Origin: Lunatibacter sp035460985
Lineage (GTDB): Bacteria > Bacteroidota > Bacteroidia > Cytophagales > Cyclobacteriaceae
Length of the DNA stretch: 5,825 nt
Direction of reading: 5' to 3'
Assembly (NCBI GenBank): GCA_035460985.1
Contig: DATHWC010000301.1
Span: 1-5,825 of the forward strand
The notes below the pieces were generated by a model. That model worked only from the letters and a program-made list of their open reading frames with translations. It did not search any database and was not told the origin of the DNA. Every line of letters starts with the position of its first letter. Position 1 is the stretch's first letter. A program made the translations under genes and the position numbers. Shown here one piece after another: positions 1 through 4,593 of the stretch.

Positions 1-561
1 GAGGCACTATTTTTAAGGCAAAAGAGAGCATCCGAAATTTCTTGGGCAACAGCCACTGAATGGGAATCCTCCCATTTTGAAATCGAAAGATCCATGGGTG
101 CTACTGATGATTTTAAAAATATCGGAGCGGTTGCTGCGATGGGCTGGAAAGACAGTATCACCGAGTATGAATTTATCGATGAGGACCTTCCGTTGTTTGG
201 AGGCAATTTACTTTATCGAATTAAGCAGGTGGATATCAATGAAACGTATGCTTATTCTGATGTGATGTCTATTCATACGCCAGAAGTAGAATTAACGAAA
301 GGAGTTTGGCGGGCTTATCCCAACCCGACCCATGGCGATCAGCTGAGAATTGGTTTGTTGGATAAATCGCAATATGATGCGGAAAAGATAAGTTTTCGCC
401 TGATTCATCCAACGGTACAGTCACAGGTGACTAATGTGGACTCAGAGGCAGAAATGAACGAAGCTTTGGTTACTATGACAGGGCATATTCCCAAAGGTGT
501 TTTTGTGGTCGAAATTCAATGGGGGCAAAAAGTGCAACATATCAAAGTTTTAAAGCCGTAG
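1..561 (+). CDS. C-terminal part of a secreted protein with a T9SS type A sorting domain (5' partial)
   Basis: The frame is open from base 1 and ends at TAG 559-561, so the last 186 residues are visible and the true start lies left of the window. The first ~75 residues resemble the beta-sandwich module that often precedes sorting domains: a WATATEWESSHFEIERS stretch, then 'LYRIKQVD' at residues 71-78 and a following YSD. Residues ~103-186 look like a Por-secretion (type IX) sorting domain, with 'AYPNPTHG' at 105-112, a beta-rich body, a G-V-F-V-V-E-I strand and the terminal 'IKVLKP'. In Bacteroidota this domain directs a protein across the outer membrane and is cleaved by the sortase PorU. 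The catalytic or binding portion is outside the window, so the cargo's function cannot be named. The downstream neighbour is convergent, with 18 bp between stop codons. Confident on the sorting domain; nothing can be said of the activity. Confidence 0.9.
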   Translation, partial: EALFLRQKRASEISWATATEWESSHFEIERSMGATDDFKNIGAVAAMGWKDSITEYEFIDEDLPLFGGNLLYRIKQVDINETYAYSDVMSIHTPEVELTKGVWRAYPNPTHGDQLRIGLLDKSQYDAEKISFRLIHPTVQSQVTNVDSEAEMNEALVTMTGHIPKGVFVVEIQWGQKVQHIKVLKP

Positions 562-570
562 GAGCACTTT
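527..570 (-). terminator. Possible terminator of the phosphoesterase operon, inside the convergent gene's 3' end
   Basis: AAAGTGC at 529-535 is perfectly complementary to GCACTTT at 564-570. Read on the minus strand, the 7-bp stem starts ten bases after the phosphoesterase stop codon and runs into five T residues (complement of 527-531, three of them in the stem). The loop is long (28 nt) and overlaps the plus-strand coding end, so this is only a plausible factor-independent terminator. On the plus strand no T-run follows the hairpin. Confidence 0.3.
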
Positions 571-579
571 CCCGCCAAC

Positions 580-1479
580 TTACCTAAACAGCATCTCCCG
601 GGATTCCTGATCGCCTATTCCTTCCAGTTCCAACCTGTCCTCAAAAACACGCACTACCGCACCCAAGCTGGGTGACTTAGCTTCTACCATGCCATAGAAG
701 GTAAGGTGGTGCAGCCCGTTCTCCACCACATAGTTGCCTGCATGGTGATGGCCTGAAAAGTAAGCCACCACACTGGGGTATTTATCCAGCATTGCTAAAA
801 CTTCCCGGTTGTTCCACAAATGAAGCCCGTTTTCCGGCAAAAGCGGGTAATGGCAGAACACAATCACGCGTGTCCCTTCCTTTTGGGCGTTGGCGAGGGT
901 TTTTTCCAGCCAGTTGGTTTGCTTTTTCCCCAACCCCCCATTCCAGGGCTTGGCATTGGATGCACCCAATCTTTCCAACTCTGCCATGGTATCTTTTGCT
1001 TTTTTATATCCTGCCGATCCAACCGGATGCCCGTCAAGGCTATTGTCTATACCATTCAATACAACAAAAACGACTTGCCCATGGGTAAATTCATGATAAC
1101 CATTCGGATTGCCCAACAGCTTGGGTACTTCCTTCTTATGTTCATCCGCCAAGGTAAAATCATGGTTGCCAAAAACATGGTGGATTTTTGCCCTGCTCTG
1201 TGTCAGGATATCAAGCGGCTTTGCGAAGCTTTCCACATCCCGGTCGATCAGGTCACCCAAATTAACCGTAAAGGCCAACTCGTGCTGATTCAGTTCCTCT
1301 ACTGTTTTTTCCAAAACAGCCAGCGTTCCCCGGTAGTCCCTCTCCCCTGCCTGATCCACGTCAGCATACTGCACGTCTGAAATCACTCCAAAAGAAAAAA
1401 GAGGCTTTTCCTGTGCCAATCCGGGCAATACAATCATCAGTTCAGTCATTAAGAGGATAATGCAGCTCTTTAAGTTCAT
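580..1479 (-). CDS. Exported calcineurin-like metallophosphoesterase, ADP-ribose/CDP-alcohol diphosphatase (ADPRM)-like
   Basis: This 299-residue protein has a likely Sec signal peptide (residues 1-22, hydrophobic core then G-L-A|Q). The metallophosphoesterase blocks come in order: G-V-I-S-D-V-Q-Y-A-D at 31-40, where D35 and Q37 stand for the usual D-x-H; GDLID at 75-79; GNHD at 104-107; H210 in VFCHYPL; and GHHH at 243-246. The D-x-Q first block, the 'WNGGLGKKQTNWLEKTL' stretch at 179-195, the LWN segment before block IV and the Y-G-M-V-E-A stretch near the end all match my memory of the Mn-dependent ADPRM family, which cleaves ADP-ribose, CDP-choline and related pyrophosphates using two metals. 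Eukaryotic members are cytosolic, so export is notable. The start ATG overlaps the upstream esterase's TGA as ATGA, suggesting translational coupling. The superfamily call is very secure. The exact substrate is inferred and could be another nucleotide or phospho-sugar ester. Confidence 0.9.
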   Translation of the reverse strand: MNLKSCIILLMTELMIVLPGLAQEKPLFSFGVISDVQYADVDQAGERDYRGTLAVLEKTVEELNQHELAFTVNLGDLIDRDVESFAKPLDILTQSRAKIHHVFGNHDFTLADEHKKEVPKLLGNPNGYHEFTHGQVVFVVLNGIDNSLDGHPVGSAGYKKAKDTMAELERLGASNAKPWNGGLGKKQTNWLEKTLANAQKEGTRVIVFCHYPLLPENGLHLWNNREVLAMLDKYPSVVAYFSGHHHAGNYVVENGLHHLTFYGMVEAKSPSLGAVVRVFEDRLELEGIGDQESREMLFR

Positions 1480-2255
1480 TGTTTTCCTTTTCTTAAAAGT
1501 TTGCGTAATTTTTTCCCGTACCGTTTTCCCATTAGCAACTGACTTTTCGCATCAAAATGTACCTGGTCAAACGTCCGCGTACGTCTCGAATGAACCACCC
1601 CGGTAAAAGGAACCTGTCCAGGCAACTTGTCAATGAGTTTATTAAACACTTCTCTCCCGGGCTGATCGGTGGCGATATGGCCCGCCACAAAAGGAAGGTC
1701 CGATATCCCCACATCGGTGCGTATTTGCGTTATAAGGATTTCCAGGTTTGGAAGATAGGTATCCAACTTTCCGAGATCGGATTCTCCTTGATGCCAAATC
1801 ACTCCCCGAATGGTTCCATGCGCTGCGGCTGTTTGGACTCTGCTAACTGCCTCTTGATAAAAATGTGTTCCGGGCATCCATTCCGACAGGGCGGTTCCTC
1901 CTTTTGCGTTTACGACCAGGCCGATTTCCTTTTCTGGATTATAGTCCCTCAATGTTTTGACAAAATTATAAGCCGGACCAAGTCGCTGCATTTCCACTTC
2001 TTTGCGTATGGTGGAGTAAAGGTTTAGGGGATTTTTTGCAGGTATCCACAGGCTATCCTCCATCCCGGTAAAAAGGTACACACCCTCTACGGGTTCTTGC
2101 AATTCTGTGGTTATTTCCGCCCGCCCAGCCATGTTGGACTGGCCGATAACCAAATATATATCCAAGTCTTGGGGATGAGACTGAGTTGGGTCTTGTTGTA
2201 CCATTTCAGCCAAAAAAAGCCCGCCAAGTATTCCCCATATGTAGCTCAACAGCAT
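1476..2255 (-). CDS. SASA-domain carbohydrate esterase (sialate O-acetylesterase-like, SGNH fold)
   Basis: This 259-residue protein carries the landmarks of the SASA/DUF303 branch of SGNH hydrolases. Y-L-V-I-G-Q-S-N-M-A-G at 34-44 has nucleophile Ser40. N-A-K-G-G-T at 116-121 gives an oxyanion-hole glycine. The family signature W-H-Q-G-E-S-D lies at 154-160. A C-terminal D-Q-V-H (Asp230, His233) completes the triad. Relatives remove acetyl groups from sialic acids or from plant and algal polysaccharides such as xylan; the substrate cannot be read from sequence. The hydrophobic N-terminus (residues 1-16, with no early positive charge) looks like a weak signal peptide or anchor, so periplasmic action is likely. 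ATG at 2255 is the first start after an in-frame stop; no clear ribosome binding site precedes it. It is the first gene of a two-gene unit, and its TGA overlaps the phosphoesterase ATG by 4 bases. Family confident, substrate unknown. Confidence 0.9.
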   Translation of the reverse strand: MLLSYIWGILGGLFLAEMVQQDPTQSHPQDLDIYLVIGQSNMAGRAEITTELQEPVEGVYLFTGMEDSLWIPAKNPLNLYSTIRKEVEMQRLGPAYNFVKTLRDYNPEKEIGLVVNAKGGTALSEWMPGTHFYQEAVSRVQTAAAHGTIRGVIWHQGESDLGKLDTYLPNLEILITQIRTDVGISDLPFVAGHIATDQPGREVFNKLIDKLPGQVPFTGVVHSRRTRTFDQVHFDAKSQLLMGKRYGKKLRKLLRKGKQ

Positions 2256-2304
2256 AGTTTCTATTAATAAGTGTTTTTTGAAAGATATGGATTAGCCGCT
2301 ATAT

Positions 2305-2473
2305 TTAACCCGAAATATGCTTTAGAGCTTCTACTGCGGACTTAAAACATTTCGAAATCAGACGCTTCGCTTAACTTTTCGAGTTCACAGTAGGATCTGC
2401 TGACTCTTCAAAGTTACTGATTTTTTTGCGTTTTAATCCCTCGCTACGAACCCTAACGCATAATTCGGGTTTA
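2305..2473. repeat. Imperfect inverted-repeat element filling the divergent spacer (MITE/REP-like)
   Basis: The arms at 2305-2348 and 2430-2473 are reverse complements at 32 of 44 positions, and the outermost 16 bp (TTAACCCGAAATATGC against the complement of GCATAATTCGGGTTTA) match at 14 of 16. Inner arms add pairing: ctactg at 2331-2336 can alternatively pair with cagtag at 2388-2393, and tcgaaa at 2352-2357 with tttcga at 2377-2382, so nested foldback structures are possible. The element takes up most of the 228-bp gap between two divergent genes and ends about 11 bases before the next gene's GTG. I see no ORF in it and no convincing target-site duplication. Family-level identity is inference: it has the geometry of a non-autonomous transposable element, or it could encode a structured RNA. 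Confidence 0.55.
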
Positions 2474-2483
2474 AAAGATTTTT

Positions 2484-3086
2484 GTGTCCAAAAAAAAAAC
2501 GATGAAGCAACAGATAGCCTTAACGATATCCCGCCTAGCACACCCTTTGATATTGATTTCCCTTTTTATTATCTACAGCACCTATAACATTCAAGAACCA
2601 CTAACTGCCGCTTGGACATCCTTCGCTATCCTGGGAATTGCCGTCATTCCACTTATCGGCTGGAACATATGGAAAACGCACAAAGGAGAATATACCAATT
2701 TTGACGTTTCCGTCCGGGAGCAGCGGTTTTCCATGTTTGGAATAATTTTTACCCTTTCCTTTCTCCTGATCGGATTTTTATATTTCAGCGGTCAGCCTTC
2801 CGTCCTGCTAATTGGAAGCTTCTTGCTGATAGAGGCATTGTTGCTTGTTTTTATTTTGAACTTCTGGATCAAGGCATCCCTGCATATGACGATATCGACC
2901 TTCATCTGCTGCGGATTGTTGCCCTTAAACCCAACTCTTGCGGCCATCCTCTCCGCGGTTGTCCCTGTGATAGGCTGGGCACGGATTACACAAAAGCGTC
3001 ACAGCTGGGAGGAAGTCGGTGCCGGCGTGGCCATTGGGCTGTTTACGGGCGTTCAGTTGCTTTACTGGACGGGGTATTTCGACTAA
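2484..3086 (+). CDS. Polytopic membrane protein, diverged PAP2-type phosphatase family
   Basis: This protein of up to 200 residues has about six hydrophobic segments (roughly 20-37, 43-60, 84-101, 106-127, 135-146/148-164, 178-195). The PAP2 catalytic layout (K-x6-RP, PSGH, SR-x5-H-x3-D) is present with changes. D74-x6-R81-F82 stands at motif 1. A-S-L-H (131-134) stands at motif 2. A166-R167-x5-H173-x3-E177 stands at motif 3, with exact spacing but Ser to Ala and Asp to Glu. Both catalytic histidines (H134 donor, H173 nucleophile) are kept. Canonical PAP2 enzymes dephosphorylate lipid phosphates or undecaprenyl pyrophosphate at the membrane; this variant may do so or may have drifted. Two starts compete: GTG at 2484 and ATG at 2502, separated by a run of ten A bases. 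The ATG is more usual for the phylum and would give 194 residues. The gene is convergent with the next one, 4 bp away, and appears monocistronic. Confidence 0.7.
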   Translation: MSKKKTMKQQIALTISRLAHPLILISLFIIYSTYNIQEPLTAAWTSFAILGIAVIPLIGWNIWKTHKGEYTNFDVSVREQRFSMFGIIFTLSFLLIGFLYFSGQPSVLLIGSFLLIEALLLVFILNFWIKASLHMTISTFICCGLLPLNPTLAAILSAVVPVIGWARITQKRHSWEEVGAGVAIGLFTGVQLLYWTGYFD

Positions 3087-3090
3087 GCTT

Positions 3091-3996
3091 CTATTCTCCC
3101 TCATAGACTTCAAAATGCTTGGCAATACCAGCTCCCTGATGGTCTCCAGCATGCACAAGCACCCGATACCGCAGCATCACTTTTTGGCCTTTTGCCAAGA
3201 CCGTTTCTTTATCGTCCTCCGGCCAATACATGGGCGTGGGGGAAAAGAAACCATAGTCCCGGGTAAACCACGGGGATGGATACCAGTCATTGGAAGGGTG
3301 CTGCATAATGGCCATTCCCTCCATCCCAGTCCCACGGGGACCGTGGAAATCAATCCAGGAAGAAGGCTTTCCAAAAGTTTCCTTTTCCCCTCTATCCCCC
3401 TCTGCATTGATCATCGTACCACCATTAACCACAGACAAATCCGGGTCCATCCGTCCGCTAAAGAGCGAATGGTTGGTTTTCTTAATCGTCACATCTTCCA
3501 GCATTTCCATGGTAACGTCAAAATCAATCTGGAAAATTTCCTTGGATGAACTTGTCACCGTAATCTTACGGATATCTTTGATTGGGGCATTGGCGCCGGG
3601 ACGAGTCCAGATATTTTCGTTGTGGATTACGACCGTAAATTCATCTACCTGCTCGATTTCCGCCCGTAAAGAAACAATCTGTCCGCGGTCCAAGCCTTCC
3701 TGCCAAAAATTACCGCCGTTTACCATGTCACAGCCAAAAAACAGGGAACTGTGATGGGGGTAGGTGCCATTTCTCATGGACGATACCGACGCACCGGAGG
3801 GCCCGTTTACGGGATAAAAAAACGGATACTTTTCGTTCGAGTCGAAACGGTAACTGGTAAAAAAAAGATTTCCTATATGGAAGTCAATTCTGGATCCGAT
3901 TTTTTCAGCCCGGATTTTCTGCTGCGCAAATCCGGATTCACTTTGCATTCCTGCCAAACCTATAAGGAGTGCGAGGGATATTATGGTCTTTTTCAT
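3091..3996 (-). CDS. Exported DUF6807 / 'PmoA family' protein
   Basis: I chose ATG 3994-3996 (301 residues), because it places a classic signal peptide at the N-terminus: M-K-K, a hydrophobic core, then G-F-A|Q with cleavage after residue 24. An in-frame ATG at 4038 would add 14 charged residues ahead of it. The body matches the family known in Bacteroidota and Planctomycetes as PmoA-like (Pfam 'Methane oxygenase PmoA'): Y-P-F-F-Y-P-V-N-G-P-S-G at 57-68, Y-P-H-H-S-S-L-F-F-G at 79-88, VNGGNFWQ at 92-99, K-T-N-H-S-L-F-S at 173-180, D-L-S at 186-188, the HP-x4-WYPSPWFTRDYGFFSPTP segment at 233-255, and a closing L-R-Y-R-V-L-V-H. The name comes from an old mislabel; this is not a membrane methane monooxygenase subunit. 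Members are often near sugar dehydrogenases and glycan-degradation genes, but their biochemical role is not established. The many conserved His, Asp and aromatic residues suggest carbohydrate binding or catalysis (inference). Confidence 0.85.
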   Translation of the reverse strand: MKKTIISLALLIGLAGMQSESGFAQQKIRAEKIGSRIDFHIGNLFFTSYRFDSNEKYPFFYPVNGPSGASVSSMRNGTYPHHSSLFFGCDMVNGGNFWQEGLDRGQIVSLRAEIEQVDEFTVVIHNENIWTRPGANAPIKDIRKITVTSSSKEIFQIDFDVTMEMLEDVTIKKTNHSLFSGRMDPDLSVVNGGTMINAEGDRGEKETFGKPSSWIDFHGPRGTGMEGMAIMQHPSNDWYPSPWFTRDYGFFSPTPMYWPEDDKETVLAKGQKVMLRYRVLVHAGDHQGAGIAKHFEVYEGE

Positions 3997-4140
3997 ATGA
4001 TTATAATTGTTTTTCAGTGGCCATTTGGAATCTCGCATATAATATAATCATCTCGGTGTGTGACGATTTTTGTCTTGCTCGATTTCATGGGTTGATTAAT
4101 TGATTAGATTTTTTTCAAAAATAAGGATTAAGTCCGGGGT

Positions 4141-4169
4141 AAAAAAAACTGCTTTCACAAGGGGTGAAA
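4141..4169 (-). terminator. Weak terminator-like hairpin
   Basis: tttcac (4153-4158) pairs with gtgaaa (4164-4169) around a five-base loop. On the minus strand eight T residues (complement of 4141-4148) follow after a four-base gap. The stem is only 6 bp and the T-run does not abut it, so the hairpin may be incidental or may act as a weak terminator or regulatory structure upstream of the DUF6807 gene. Confidence 0.25.
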
Positions 4170-4174
4170 CGATT

Positions 4175-4192
4175 ATCCGTTTAATCCGTTTA
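4175..4192. repeat. Tandem 9-bp direct repeat (2 copies)
   Basis: atccgttta occurs twice, head to tail and without mismatch, at 4175-4183 and 4184-4192. It lies about 180 bp upstream of the DUF6807 start. A 9-bp spacing is close to one helical turn, so it could be a regulator-binding site, but two copies of a short AT-rich word may also be chance. Confidence 0.4.
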
Positions 4193-4305
4193 TACCTAAA
4201 CCCGTTCCGGGAGATTTCGATATAAAGAATAATATTTGGTGTTAATTTAAACCCATATTTAATAAAAAATCAGAGATTAGAAAATTGCCGGGTAAAATAA
4301 AAGCC

Positions 4306-4337
4306 AAAAAAAAAGGAATCTTTGTTAAGATTCCTTT
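4306..4337 (-). terminator. Strong factor-independent terminator (minus strand)
   Basis: aaaggaatc (4312-4320) and gattccttt (4329-4337) form a perfect 9-bp stem with an 8-base loop. Read on the minus strand the stem is followed directly by six more T residues (complement of 4306-4311). It lies about 257 bp beyond the cytochrome/LRR gene's stop and beyond a first terminator, so it may serve as a back-up or end a separate short transcript. Confidence 0.75.
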
Positions 4338-4507
4338 AGGTTGGGTTTATTCGAACTGACTAACAGCTATTAATATTTTGAAAATAACGAAATTGATCTA
4401 CATTTCGAATTCCATTATGTGTTAAACATACTAAAAATATTGCACCTACCAAAAAAACCATGGATTTATTTTTTTAACGGTAAATTAATCTCCTTTAATA
4501 GTTGAAT

Positions 4508-4549
4508 AAAAAACCCTATAACCATCCCTTTGAGAAATGGAAATAGGGT
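4508..4549 (-). terminator. Terminator of the cytochrome c/LRR gene
   Basis: accctat (4513-4519) pairs with atagggt (4543-4549), with a further ccat/atgg pairing at 4522-4525 and 4537-4540 inside. On the minus strand the hairpin begins 45 bases after the TAA stop and is followed by five T residues and then ATT (complement of 4505-4512), as expected for intrinsic termination of the gene to its right. Confidence 0.65.
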
Positions 4550-4593
4550 CTTCAATTCGCATTCAAAATCTTTAATTTTAAAAGAACTTTACG

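Larger units (their letters stand above)
3997..4593. other. Long AT-rich intergenic region
   Basis: These 597 bp separate two genes on the same (minus) strand. They are clearly richer in A and T than the flanking genes. I find three hairpins oriented for minus-strand transcription (4508-4549, 4306-4337, 4141-4169), a perfect tandem 9-bp repeat atccgttta at 4175-4192, and one weak minus-strand ORF of 33 codons at 4360-4461 (described under findings). The promoter of the DUF6807 gene should lie in the part next to 3997, but I could not recognise a convincing TTG/TAnnTTTG pair. No tRNA-like cloverleaf was seen. Confidence 0.6.

Noticed and set aside
820..1380. Open frame of 186 codons on the plus strand
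   Set aside because: It lies entirely antisense to the well-supported metallophosphoesterase, has no recognisable domain, and its composition is that of a complementary-strand shadow.
1557..2027. Open frame of 156 codons on the plus strand
   Set aside because: It is antisense to the SASA esterase, whose catalytic motifs are intact; no motif or ribosome binding site supports it.
2305..2473. Insertion sequence or CRISPR repeat
   Set aside because: There is no transposase ORF and no regularly spaced direct repeats; only a single pair of imperfect inverted arms is seen.
3290..3754. Open frames on the plus strand opposite the DUF6807 gene
   Set aside because: They are fully inside a gene with many conserved family motifs on the other strand and look like low-information translations.
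3091..3996. Methane monooxygenase subunit A (true PmoA)
   Set aside because: The protein is soluble and exported with no transmembrane bundle, and its motifs belong to DUF6807; the shared name is historical.
4081..4115. ttgatta/attgatta repeat-like stretch after 4090
   Set aside because: It is short, AT-rich and of low complexity, so chance is the simplest explanation.
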